NCBI RefSeq assembly: GCF_900108875.1
Contig: NZ_FNYJ01000001.1
Coordinates: 1,665,217-1,729,216, forward strand
Direction: 5' to 3'
DNA: 64,000 bases
Origin: Pseudomonas sp. NFR16
GTDB lineage: Bacteria > Pseudomonadota > Gammaproteobacteria > Pseudomonadales > Pseudomonadaceae
Part shown: positions 45,785-54,468 of the stretch, piece by piece
Layout of the letters: each line of letters begins with the position of its first letter
Position numbering within the stretch: the first letter of the stretch is position 1
The notes under the pieces: model-generated
The model's database searches: none
Seen by the model: the letters and a program-made list of their open reading frames with translations, nothing else
What the model was told of the DNA's origin: nothing
Translations under genes and position numbers: made by a program

Positions 45785-46672
45785 CTACACCAGATAGCGG
45801 TTGAACCAGTCAAGGGTTCTGTCCCATGCCAGCCTGGCGGCAGCGTCGTCGTAGCGAGGAGTCGAGTCATTGTGGAACCCATGATTGGCGCCTTTGTAGA
45901 CGTATGCCTGATAAGTCTTGCCCGCCGCTTTGAGCGCCTGCTCATAGGCCGGCCAGCCGTCAGTGATCGGCTTGTCGAGTTCAGCGTAATGCAGCAACAG
46001 CGGCGCCTTGATCCGGTTGACCTCTTCGGCCTTGGGCTGACGGCCGTAGAACGGCACGGCGGCACCCAGTTCCGGATACGCCACGGCGGCGGCGTTGCAC
46101 ACACCTCCGCCATAACAGAAGCCTGTGATGCCGACCTTGCCGGTGGATGCCGGGTGCGCCATCAACCATTCGAGGCCGGCGAAGAAATCATTCATCAGCT
46201 TCTCGGGATCGACCTTCTGTTGCAGCTCGCGGCCCTTGTCGTCATTGCCGGGATAGCCGCCGAGCGAGGACAAGCCATCAGGCGCCAGCGCGACAAAGCC
46301 GGCTTTGCCCAGTCGTCTGGCGACATCCTCGATATACGGATTGAGGCCGCGATTCTCATGCACCACCAGCACCGCAGGCAATTTGCCGGTCGACTTGGCC
46401 GGACGCACGAGGTAACCGCGCACTTGCCCGTTGCCTTTGGGCGAGGAGTAGGAAATGTATTCGGCGACGATGTCCGGGTCAGTGAACTGAACTTGTTCGG
46501 CCAACGCGTAATCGGGGCTCAACGATGACAATATCGCGGTGCCCGTGAGGCCTGCGAGCGTGAACACGGCGGCACGGTCGAGAAATTCCCGGCGGCTGAT
46601 CTTGCCGTGAACGTAGAAGTCATAAAGCTCCAGCAACTCGGGGGCGAAATCCTTGGCGGTGAGACGGGTCAT
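45785..46672 (-). CDS. Tat-exported dienelactone hydrolase family protein
   Basis: 295 residues from the ATG at 46672. Twin-arginine signal [22 protein letters not shown], written across residues 28-50, ends near LAEQ, so the enzyme is probably periplasmic. The dienelactone-hydrolase fold shows the nucleophile Cys in [13 protein letters not shown], an Asp in [11 protein letters not shown], and the His in [11 protein letters not shown]. Substrates may be lactones or esters; the usual chlorocatechol-pathway genes are absent. A longer frame back to 46747 would place the Tat motif deep inside and is rejected. Alone on the minus strand. Confidence 0.85.
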   Translation of the reverse strand: MTRLTAKDFAPELLELYDFYVHGKISRREFLDRAAVFTLAGLTGTAILSSLSPDYALAEQVQFTDPDIVAEYISYSSPKGNGQVRGYLVRPAKSTGKLPAVLVVHENRGLNPYIEDVARRLGKAGFVALAPDGLSSLGGYPGNDDKGRELQQKVDPEKLMNDFFAGLEWLMAHPASTGKVGITGFCYGGGVCNAAAVAYPELGAAVPFYGRQPKAEEVNRIKAPLLLHYAELDKPITDGWPAYEQALKAAGKTYQAYVYKGANHGFHNDSTPRYDDAAARLAWDRTLDWFNRYLV

Positions 46673-46847
46673 CAGCGAGGTCCTCAGCAGGTTCGGCCAG
46701 GGTCTGGATCTGAACCATCGGTTCAGACACGCGGCAAACGTCCTCATTAAAGCAGCCTTTCGCGCTGGCGCGGCATCACTGCGTCACACCGAAACACGGT
46801 CTGCTGCGCAGCGGTGACCTGGCGTCATGAGCTTGCGAAGGCCGATG

Positions 46848-47732
46848 TCACAACGCTTCCAGCCCCCACAACACCTGCAACACATGCCCGATGGCGCGTT
46901 CGACATCGCCTGCGCGATGCGCAATGCCGAGTTCGCGCCACAACGGCGGCTGCAATGGCCGCATGACGATCCGGCGCTCCGGCAGTGGCGTCGACGCCTC
47001 ATGGGGCAGCAGCGTTGCGCCATAACCGGCCGCCACCAGGCTTTTGATCGCGTCGTTGTAGTTGAGCTGGATGCGCGGCGTCGGCTGCGGCCCTTCCGTG
47101 GCGAACCATTCGCCCACCTGCCGCGACAGACGCGTGCTGTTGTCGTTGAGGATCAGCGGCTGCCCCGCCAGCCATGTGGGCGTGACAATGGAAGGACCTG
47201 ACCAGCGCGCTGGCAGGAACGCCATGACCGGATCTCGTCGCCACGGCTGGATCTGCAAACCTTTGACCGGCGTTTGCGGTAGGGCAATCACGCCGATGTC
47301 CAGGCTGCCGTCGAGGAGTTTGTGCAGGGTCTGCTGCGAAGTCAGCACGGCCACTTGTACGTCGATGCCGCTGTGGTGCTGGCCGAGGATGTCCAGCGCC
47401 TGCGGAATCAATTGCGCGATGACGCCGGTGGACGCACCCAGCCGCACACGCCCCGCCAGCCCCAGCACCTGCCGTTCGACGTCTTCGAGCGCCTGTTCGG
47501 CGTCTGCCAGCAGGCGCCGGGCGCGTTCGATCAAGGTCTCGCCAATGGCCGACGGCTGCACGCGGCCGCGCGTGCGCGACAACAGCGCCCCGCCCACCCG
47601 CGCCTCGAGGTCGGCGATGTGCAGGCTGACCGTCGGCGGCGCCAGATTCAGCACACGCGCCGCTTCGGCAAACGATCCATGATCAGCAATCGCGACCAAC
47701 GTGCGCAGTCGGTCCAGACTGATTTCACGCAT
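46848..47732 (-). CDS. LysR-family transcriptional regulator, divergent from argC
   Basis: 294 residues. Helix-turn-helix [36 protein letters not shown] at the N-terminus, then the effector domain. The ATG at 47732 ([12 protein letters not shown]) has GGAGG five bases upstream. The ATG at 47744, four residues earlier, has none. The perfect TTCAGAA-A-TTCTGAA dyad at 47746-47760 lies directly upstream and is a likely autoregulatory site. It probably controls the type-2 argC gene; the ligand is unknown. Confidence 0.87.
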   Translation of the reverse strand: MREISLDRLRTLVAIADHGSFAEAARVLNLAPPTVSLHIADLEARVGGALLSRTRGRVQPSAIGETLIERARRLLADAEQALEDVERQVLGLAGRVRLGASTGVIAQLIPQALDILGQHHSGIDVQVAVLTSQQTLHKLLDGSLDIGVIALPQTPVKGLQIQPWRRDPVMAFLPARWSGPSIVTPTWLAGQPLILNDNSTRLSRQVGEWFATEGPQPTPRIQLNYNDAIKSLVAAGYGATLLPHEASTPLPERRIVMRPLQPPLWRELGIAHRAGDVERAIGHVLQVLWGLEAL

Positions 47733-47745
47733 GCCATCCTCCATA

Positions 47746-47760
47746 TTCAGAAATTCTGAA
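47746..47760. promoter_or_regulatory. perfect dyad TTCAGAA-N-TTCTGAA, LysR box
   Basis: TTCAGAAATTCTGAA is a perfect palindrome that also contains T-N11-A (47747 to 47759). It abuts the LysR gene in the 113-bp divergent region with argC. Confidence 0.65.
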
Positions 47761-47845
47761 CTTAAACGTCATTAAATTCGACTTTTACTATCTTAATGGC
47801 TGCTTGAAGATGAACGCCATTGATCTCCTCCAACGAGCACCGACC

Positions 47846-48769
47846 ATGTCCATTCCAGTTGTATTCATTGACGGCGACCAGGGCACCACCGGGCTGCAGA
47901 TCCACCAGCGCCTGCAAGGGCGAGACGATCTGCAACTGGTGACGCTGCCTGCCGCATCACGCAAAGACCCCGAGCGCCGGGCAGCCGCGATCAATGCCTG
48001 CGACATCGCGCTGCTGTGCCTGCCGGACGACGCAGCGCGTGCCGCCGTCGCCAGTATCAGCAACCCGGCGGTGCGCGTGATCGATGTCAGCTCGGCGCAC
48101 CGTACCGATCCGGACTGGGTCTACGGCTTTGCCCAGATGAGCAAGCGACACAATGAGGTCATCGCCCATGCGAGTCGGGTCAGCAATCCGGGTTGTTATC
48201 CAACCGGTGCGGTCGGGCTTCTGCGGCCGTTGATCGACGCCGGTCTGGTGCCGCGCGACTATCCGATCAGCATCAGCGCCGTTTCGGGTTACTCGGGCAA
48301 AGGGCGTGCTGGCGTCGATGAATTCGAAGGCCCTGACGCCGCGCAAGCGACACCTTTTCAGGTCTACGGCCTGGGTCTTGCGCACAAGCACGTGCCGGAA
48401 ATCCAGCAGTACAGCGGGCTCAGCGAACGGCCTGTGTTCGTGCCGGCGTATGGGTCGTTCCGTCAGGGCATCGTGCTGACCATCGCGCTGCAACTGCGGC
48501 TGTTGGCGCCAGGCGTCACCGGCGCCAGACTGCACGCCTGCCTTGAGCGGCACTACGCAGGCAGCGAGTTTGTCGAGGTCGTCGGGATGGATGAAGCCAA
48601 GGCAATGACCGGCCTGGACCCGCGGCAACTGAATGACACCGATCGCCTGCGTCTGATGGTCTTCGAAAATGCCGGTCATGTGCTGCTCGCGGCCGTGTTC
48701 GACAACCTGGGCAAAGGCGCCGCCGGCGCTGCCGTCCAGAACCTCGACCTGATGATCGCCGGCGCCTGA
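47846..48769 (+). CDS. argC: N-acetyl-gamma-glutamyl-phosphate reductase, type 2
   Basis: 307 residues, the shorter type-2 form. Reduces N-acetyl-gamma-glutamyl phosphate with NADPH in arginine synthesis. Landmarks: [17 protein letters not shown] (nucleotide loop), [15 protein letters not shown], the catalytic Cys in [26 protein letters not shown], and HKHVPEIQQ. The ATG at 47846 gives the family length; weaker in-frame starts exist at 47804 and 47810. No other arg gene is near. A LysR gene is divergent. It may serve arginine, or act on an unrelated semialdehyde in a local pathway. Confidence 0.9.
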   Translation: MSIPVVFIDGDQGTTGLQIHQRLQGRDDLQLVTLPAASRKDPERRAAAINACDIALLCLPDDAARAAVASISNPAVRVIDVSSAHRTDPDWVYGFAQMSKRHNEVIAHASRVSNPGCYPTGAVGLLRPLIDAGLVPRDYPISISAVSGYSGKGRAGVDEFEGPDAAQATPFQVYGLGLAHKHVPEIQQYSGLSERPVFVPAYGSFRQGIVLTIALQLRLLAPGVTGARLHACLERHYAGSEFVEVVGMDEAKAMTGLDPRQLNDTDRLRLMVFENAGHVLLAAVFDNLGKGAAGAAVQNLDLMIAGA

Positions 48770-49193
48770 AGCCTGAACGCAGGAACGGTGGGTGTGAGGT
48801 TGTTTGCGAAGACTGAATGCCAGCCGATGCATTTGCAGCGAATACACCGTGAGCAAGCTCACTCCCACAGGGACCACCGGGCTTTTCCGAATTATCCTCC
48901 CAGGCACGAATCCTGTAGGAGCTCGCTCTGGGCCACGCTCCTACACGTGTTGTGCGGCGCGGACTGGTATCGAGCCAGGCAGCAAAACCTGCGGGAGCGA
49001 GCTTGCTCGCGAAGGCTGATTTCCAACCACCGCATCTCCACAGCCTGCACCGGCCTCTTCCCGGCTGAAGCCGGTCCTACGGACGCTGCAAGCTTTTCGT
49101 AGGACCGGCTTCAGCCGGGAAGGCGTCGGGTGTCACGCCGTTGATCGAAGGGAAAGTCAAAGACCGTTGGCTCACTCCCACCTGAAAAGCCGC
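48770..49193. repeat. REP cluster between argC and eutC
   Basis: At least four REP copies lie here: GTGAGCAAGCTCACTCCCAC (48849), a hairpin at 48912-48947 (CTGTAGGAGCTCGC ... GCTCCTACACG), CGGGAGCGAGCTTGCTCGCG (48990-49009) and a perfect 24-base inverted pair (49057-49080 and 49099-49122). The last is the CCCGGCTGAAGCCGGTCCTA family, also present at the right edge of the window. No gene. Confidence 0.8.
49057..49122. repeat. perfect 24-bp inverted repeat (REP family 4)
   Basis: Arms at 49057-49080 and 49099-49122 are fully complementary, with an 18-bp spacer. The arms begin CTTCCCGGCTGAAGCC and end GGTCCTAC. Confidence 0.85.
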
Positions 49194-50015
49194 TCATCCG
49201 CCGATCAGGAAATTGCCCGGGCGGGCGTCGTCGGGGGTTTCCAGTACGGGCACCTGGGCGTCGTCTTTAAGGTTCACGCCTGACAGTTTGCGGCGCCAGG
49301 ATTCGCGCATCAGGTAAAGCAGTTTGTGCGCCGCCATGGCGTAGCTCATGCCCTCGAGGCGGACGTTGGAAATGCAGTTGCGCGCGGCGTCGTTCAGGCC
49401 CACACGGGGCGCGTAGGTGAAATACAGACCCAGGCTGTCAGGCGAGCTGAGGCCCGGTCGCTCGCCGATCAGGATCACCACCATCCTGGCCCCCAGCAGC
49501 TGCGCCACTTCATCGGCGACGGCCACGCGGCCCTGCTCCACCAGCGTCACTGGCGCCAGCGTCCAGCCTTCGGCAGCAGCCATCTCGTCGATGCGTTCGA
49601 GCATGGCCGGGCCATGACGCTGTACCGCCAAGGACGACAGCCCGTCGGCCACCACCAGCGCCAGATCGAAACCGTCTGGGTGCGCCTGCGCGTACTCGCT
49701 CAACCGCTCGACCGACGCCTGTGACAAGCGACGACCCAGGTCCGGCCGCTGCAAGTAGACATGCCGATCCGGCGCCGAGCTTTGCACGGTCAGGGTCTCA
49801 CGCTGACGCGCTGCCAGTTGCGCACTCAACGCTTCATGATCGAACGGCAGGTGCACGGCGTCCCGCGCCTGGGCGTGAGCGAACTGGAAGTCCAGTTGCG
49901 CCGACGTCGGCAGACTCGTGCCTGCATGGCCCAACGCGATGCGCGCCGAGGTCAGCGAGCGAAGCTGTCGCCAGGCATCGGCCTGGGCCGGGGACTTGCT
50001 GTGTTCATCGGTCAT
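49194..50015 (-). CDS. eutC: ethanolamine ammonia-lyase small subunit
   Basis: 273 residues. With EutB it deaminates ethanolamine to acetaldehyde and ammonia using adenosylcobalamin. Landmarks: [43 protein letters not shown] [14 protein letters not shown], and [24 protein letters not shown]. The ATG at 50015 ([11 protein letters not shown]) has GAGGGA about eight bases upstream and gives the usual length. An ATG at 50051, right after the eutB stop, has no ribosome site. It forms an operon with eutB and, upstream, the ethanolamine permease. Confidence 0.93.
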   Translation of the reverse strand: MTDEHSKSPAQADAWRQLRSLTSARIALGHAGTSLPTSAQLDFQFAHAQARDAVHLPFDHEALSAQLAARQRETLTVQSSAPDRHVYLQRPDLGRRLSQASVERLSEYAQAHPDGFDLALVVADGLSSLAVQRHGPAMLERIDEMAAAEGWTLAPVTLVEQGRVAVADEVAQLLGARMVVILIGERPGLSSPDSLGLYFTYAPRVGLNDAARNCISNVRLEGMSYAMAAHKLLYLMRESWRRKLSGVNLKDDAQVPVLETPDDARPGNFLIGG

Positions 50016-50053
50016 GGCCCATCCCTCATCACTGTCGATTGCGTCAGCCATCG

Positions 50054-51445
50054 TTATTTCAGCTGTGCCAGCGCTTTGCGAAACAGCGGTGGCACGCCCT
50101 GCCCCAGACGCACGCCGCCGTCGTCCTGACGCAAAATGTCCATGCGCGTCAGCCACGCTTCGAACTCCGGCGCAGGCCGCAGGCCCAGCGTCTTGCGCGC
50201 ATACAAGGCGTCGTGGAACGACGTGGTCTGGTAGTTGAGCATCACGTCATCCGAGCCCGGAATGCCCATGATGAAGTTGATCCCAGCCACGCCCAGCAGT
50301 GTCAGCAACATGTCCATGTCGTCCTGATCGGCTTCGGCATGGTTGGTGTAGCAAATGTCGCAGCCCATCGGCACGCCCAGCAGCTTGCCGCAGAAATGAT
50401 CCTCAAGGCCGGCACGAATGATCTGCTTTCCGTTGTACAGGTACTCCGGGCCGATGAAGCCCACCACGGTGTTGACCAGAAACGGCTTGAAATGCCGCGC
50501 AACACCATAGGCACGGGCCTCGCAGGTCTGCTGATCGACGCCATGATGTGCATTGGCCGACAAGGCGCTGCCCTGCCCGGTTTCGAAATACATCAAGTTA
50601 TCGCCCAACGGGCCGCGCTGGAGGCTCAGGCCCGCTTCATAACCCTCGCGCAGGATTTCCAGACTGATGCCGAAGCCGGCGTTGGCCGCCTCGGTACCGG
50701 CGATGGACTGAAACACCAGGTCCAGCGGCACGCCTTTTTCGATGGCGGCCACCGACGAGGTTACGTGGGTCAGGACGCAGGACTGCGTCGGGATCTCGTA
50801 ATGCCGGATCACGCCGTCGAGCATTTTCAGCAGTTCAGTGATCGCACTGTTGCTGTCGGTGGCCGGGTTGATGCCGATCATGGCGTCGCCGTTGCCGTAC
50901 AGCAGACCGTCGAGCACGCTGGCGGCAATGCCTGCCGGATCGTCGGTCGGGTGGTTGGGTTGCAGGCGGGTCGACATCCGCCCGCGCAGGCCGACCGTGT
51001 TGCGAAAACGCGTGACGACGCGAATTTTCTGCGCCACCAACACCAGATCCTGCACGCGCATGATCTTCGACACCGCGGCGGCCATTTCCGGGGTCAGCCC
51101 CGGGGCAAGCGCCTTGAGACTGGCCTCGGTAGCCTCGTCGCCCAACAACCAGTCCCGAAAGCCGCCCACCGTCAGGTGACTGACCGGCGCGAAAGCTGCC
51201 AGATCGTGGCTGTCCACGATGAGCCGGGTGACCTCGTCCTGCTCGTAGGGAATCAGCGCTTCGTTGAGGAAGCGCTTGAGCGGCACCTCGGCCAGCGTCA
51301 TCTGCGCGGCGGCACGTTCGGCGTCGCTGCTGGCGGCGATCTCGGCGAGAAAGTCGCCCGAGCGCGCGGGACTGGCCTTGGCCATGAGTTCCCGCAGGCT
51401 GTCGAAGCGCCAGACCATGCCACCGATGCTGTGGGAAAAGCTCAT
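50054..51445 (-). CDS. eutB: ethanolamine ammonia-lyase large subunit
   Basis: 463 residues, standard length. Catalytic TIM-barrel subunit of ethanolamine ammonia-lyase. Clear family stretches: [88 protein letters not shown], and [19 protein letters not shown]. Lies between the permease gene (30 bp upstream) and eutC. No eutA reactivase or aldehyde dehydrogenase gene is in this cluster. Confidence 0.97.
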   Translation of the reverse strand: MSFSHSIGGMVWRFDSLRELMAKASPARSGDFLAEIAASSDAERAAAQMTLAEVPLKRFLNEALIPYEQDEVTRLIVDSHDLAAFAPVSHLTVGGFRDWLLGDEATEASLKALAPGLTPEMAAAVSKIMRVQDLVLVAQKIRVVTRFRNTVGLRGRMSTRLQPNHPTDDPAGIAASVLDGLLYGNGDAMIGINPATDSNSAITELLKMLDGVIRHYEIPTQSCVLTHVTSSVAAIEKGVPLDLVFQSIAGTEAANAGFGISLEILREGYEAGLSLQRGPLGDNLMYFETGQGSALSANAHHGVDQQTCEARAYGVARHFKPFLVNTVVGFIGPEYLYNGKQIIRAGLEDHFCGKLLGVPMGCDICYTNHAEADQDDMDMLLTLLGVAGINFIMGIPGSDDVMLNYQTTSFHDALYARKTLGLRPAPEFEAWLTRMDILRQDDGGVRLGQGVPPLFRKALAQLK

Positions 51446-51475
51446 GAGTACCCTTCCTTCTATCGAACCAGATGA

Positions 51476-52828
51476 TTAGCCAGCGACTGCAACAACCGCG
51501 CCGCGTCCGCGTACCAGCTTGCAGAACAACGCACCGACTGCCATCAGGCAGAGGAAGATGCCGCAGATCACCAGATTGAACCAGACCATCGCCACTAGAC
51601 AGACAATGGCCAGCACCAGCGCGATGCCCGGCACGATCGGGTAACCCGGGGCGCGGAAGCTGCGCTCCAGATCCGGCTCGCTGCGACGCAGCTTGAACAG
51701 GCTGAGCATGCTGACGATGTACATCACAATAGCGCCGAATACCGACATGGTGATCATCGCAGCGGTCAGCGTCATGCCCTGCAGGTTGACCAGTCCGTCG
51801 CTGAGAATCGCCAGAATGCCGACCACGCCACCGGCGAGAATCGCGCGGTGCGGCGTCTGGAAGCGCGACAGTTTAGCCAGGCTGGGCGGCAGGAAGCCGG
51901 CCCGCGCCAAGGCGAAGAACTGACGCGAGTAGCCGAGGATGATGCCGTGAAAGCTTGCCACCAGACCGAACAGCCCGATCCACACCAGCATGTGCATCCA
52001 GTTCGAGTTGTTGCCGACCACAGCTTTCATCGCCTGCGGCAGCGGGTCATTGATGTTCGACAGTGCGCGCCAGTCGCCCACACCGCCCGCGAAAATCATC
52101 ACGCCGATGGCCAGCACGACCAGGGTCAGGATCCCTGCGACGTAGGCACGTGGAATCGTGCGCTTGGGGTCTTTCGCCTCTTCGGCGGCCATCGCTGCGC
52201 CTTCGATGGCCAGAAAGAACCAGATGGCGAACGGGATCGCCGCAAAGATGCCGCTGATCGCCGGCAGGCTGAAGGTGTCGGAGCCCGCCCAGCCGCCCAG
52301 CACGAAGTTACTGAAGCTGAAGCCCGGCGCGACGACGCCCATGAACACCAGCAATTCGGCGACCGCGAGCACCGTTACCACCAGTTCGAAGGTGGCGGCA
52401 ATGCTGACGCCCAGAATGTTCAGGGTCATGAACACGATGTACGCGCCGATCGCTGCGACGCGAGGATCGAGCGACGGATACTGCACATTCAGGTACGCCC
52501 CGATCGCCATGGCGATGGCCGGCGGCGCAAAGACGAACTCGATCAGCGTCGCAAGCCCGGCGATCATTCCGCCGGTAACGCCAAACGCACGCAGACTGTA
52601 GGCGAACGGCCCGCCCGCGTTGGGGATCGCGGTCGTGAGCTCGGTGAAGCTGAAAATGAAGCAGGTGTACATCACCGCGACCATCAGCGTCGTCACCAAA
52701 AAGCCCAGCGTCCCCGCCGTGCCCCAGCCATAGCTCCAGCCGAAATACTCGCCGGAGATCACCAGGCCCACGGCCAGTCCCCACAGGTGCAGGGTTCCCA
52801 ATGTTGGTTTAAGTGTTGAAACGGTCAT
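51476..52828 (-). CDS. eat: ethanolamine permease (APC superfamily)
   Basis: 450 residues with 12 predicted transmembrane segments. Ethanolamine importer; family landmarks are LGTLHLWGLAVGLVISGEYFGWSYGWGTAGTLGF near the N-terminus and IPNAGGPFAYSLRAFG. It is the first gene of a three-gene operon with eutB and eutC. The upstream AraC regulator is divergent, with a 469-bp gap. Confidence 0.93.
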   Translation of the reverse strand: MTVSTLKPTLGTLHLWGLAVGLVISGEYFGWSYGWGTAGTLGFLVTTLMVAVMYTCFIFSFTELTTAIPNAGGPFAYSLRAFGVTGGMIAGLATLIEFVFAPPAIAMAIGAYLNVQYPSLDPRVAAIGAYIVFMTLNILGVSIAATFELVVTVLAVAELLVFMGVVAPGFSFSNFVLGGWAGSDTFSLPAISGIFAAIPFAIWFFLAIEGAAMAAEEAKDPKRTIPRAYVAGILTLVVLAIGVMIFAGGVGDWRALSNINDPLPQAMKAVVGNNSNWMHMLVWIGLFGLVASFHGIILGYSRQFFALARAGFLPPSLAKLSRFQTPHRAILAGGVVGILAILSDGLVNLQGMTLTAAMITMSVFGAIVMYIVSMLSLFKLRRSEPDLERSFRAPGYPIVPGIALVLAIVCLVAMVWFNLVICGIFLCLMAVGALFCKLVRGRGAVVAVAG

Positions 52829-53297
52829 GAGTGTGCACCCCGGTAGCCAAGCGACGGTATTTGCCTGACATCGAGCATAGCTACAGGATTGCGGCCAAGG
52901 CTTGACTCTGCAGCGCGTGGTTTGTCATGCGCGGTCAAGTTTTTCGGGATTTTGCATGGGGTGCATCATGGCGGCGCACGGTTGCGGTGCCGTGCTTGAT
53001 TGCGGGTCATGATGACACCTCACTACACAACGCAGTGGGTTGAGGGGTAGCAATTCAAGGCGCCGCCGCCAGCCTGTAAAAGCGTGGCCGGTCCCGCATC
53101 CGTCGACGCAGTCGTCATGAAGACGTGTCGCACGGCCCGCCTGGAAGACCGCATGCATCGGTCTTACGACTGCTTCGCAACCGATTGCGGGCAAGCCACG
53201 CGCCTGCAGAAGCTTTCAATACGAGCCGAAGCCCGTAACAAGGTATGACATTTGCTTGAATGAAATTCATACACAGCAAAAAAGGCCGCGCGTTTAG
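52829..53297. other. 469-bp divergent region between eat and the AraC gene
   Basis: Holds a lone REP copy (GATTGCGGGCAAGCCACG, starting at 53183). The remaining sequence has no gene and no clear palindrome. It must contain the eat and AraC promoters. Confidence 0.45.
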
Positions 53298-54359
53298 ATG
53301 CTTCAGTCATTCCTCCCTGGCGCCCAACCGACCCCCTCCGCGAACAGCAATCGCGGGGTACTGTCGGCTGCGGCCAACGGGCTGGACGGCTTCATTGTGC
53401 AACACGGCGGCGATCTGGATCGCGTGTTCGGCCGGGCCGGCATCGACCCGGAAAACCTGCTGCATCCCACATTGAGCCTGCCGCTGACCAACTACTGCAA
53501 AGTGCTCGAAGAGGCGGCGTGCCAGACCGGCTGCGACAACTTTGGCCTGCGTTACGGCCAGCAGTTTCAGCCACAGGCGCTTGGCCTGCTCGGCTACATC
53601 GGCCTGTGCTCGGCGACGCTGGAAGACGCGCTGATCAACTTCGCTCAGGCATTTCCGTTTCATCAGCACAGCACGCTGATCGAGCTGGTGGATCTGGGCG
53701 AGTGCTACCGTTTCGATTATCAGGTGCGTCATGGCGCGATAAACGAGCGCCGCCAGGACGCTGAACTGACCATGGGGATGGCGATGAATCTGGTGCGCCA
53801 TGTACTGGGCCCTGACTGGGCGCCGCGGCACGTAGCCTTCGAGCACGGCAGACCCCACGACTGGCACGAACACCGCGATGCGTTTCGAAGTGAGGTGGGG
53901 TTCAGTCAGGCCTGCAACTCGCTGCTGATTCCCAAGCGCGACCTGATCGACAAGGCCATGCCGGGCAGCGATCCGATTCTGTTGATGCTGATCAAGGACG
54001 CCATTCGCCAGCTCGGTGACAACGGCGGGGAAACCGGCCTGCTGGAACAGACCCGCCAGACAATCCAGCGCACACTGCACCTGGGCGAACCTGCGCTTGA
54101 CGAGATCGCTCACACACTCGGCCTTTCCGAGTGGGCATTGCAGCGCAAGCTGCGTGAGCAAGGGCTGAGCTTCACGCAATTGGTGGATCAGACTCGTCAG
54201 CAATCCGCCATGGCCCACCTCAAGCAACCGGACATGAGCATTACCCGGCTGGCGTCCATGCTCGGCTACTCGGAAACCAGCGCGTTCTCCCGCGCCTTCA
54301 AACGCTGGTTCGGGCTGAGTCCGAAGCAATGGCGCAGCGCTGCAGCCAACCCTCAATAA
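53298..54359 (+). CDS. AraC-family transcriptional regulator
   Basis: 353 residues. An N-terminal ligand domain of the arabinose-binding-like type (about 20-215; CDNFGLRYGQQFQPQALGLLGYIGLCSATLEDALINFAQAF). Two C-terminal helix-turn-helix motifs (about 265-345; LDEIAHTLGLSEWALQRKLREQG and ITRLASMLGYSETSAFSRAFKRWFGLSPKQWR). Divergent from the eat-eutB-eutC operon, so it is the best candidate for its activator, although Pseudomonas often uses a sigma-54 activator (EatR) for this. Confidence 0.87.
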   Translation: MLQSFLPGAQPTPSANSNRGVLSAAANGLDGFIVQHGGDLDRVFGRAGIDPENLLHPTLSLPLTNYCKVLEEAACQTGCDNFGLRYGQQFQPQALGLLGYIGLCSATLEDALINFAQAFPFHQHSTLIELVDLGECYRFDYQVRHGAINERRQDAELTMGMAMNLVRHVLGPDWAPRHVAFEHGRPHDWHEHRDAFRSEVGFSQACNSLLIPKRDLIDKAMPGSDPILLMLIKDAIRQLGDNGGETGLLEQTRQTIQRTLHLGEPALDEIAHTLGLSEWALQRKLREQGLSFTQLVDQTRQQSAMAHLKQPDMSITRLASMLGYSETSAFSRAFKRWFGLSPKQWRSAAANPQ

Positions 54360-54468
54360 CGTCAACGCTCGACGCGCACCGGAGCCTTACCGCCAATCGG
54401 CATGGTTTTCGATAAGGCATAATTTTCGATAAGGCACGGTTTCAGAAGCCCGCGCCCATCCGCGCCGG

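Noticed and set aside
49721..51475. A 584-codon plus-strand frame opposite eutB
   Set aside because: Antisense to eutB, no domain.
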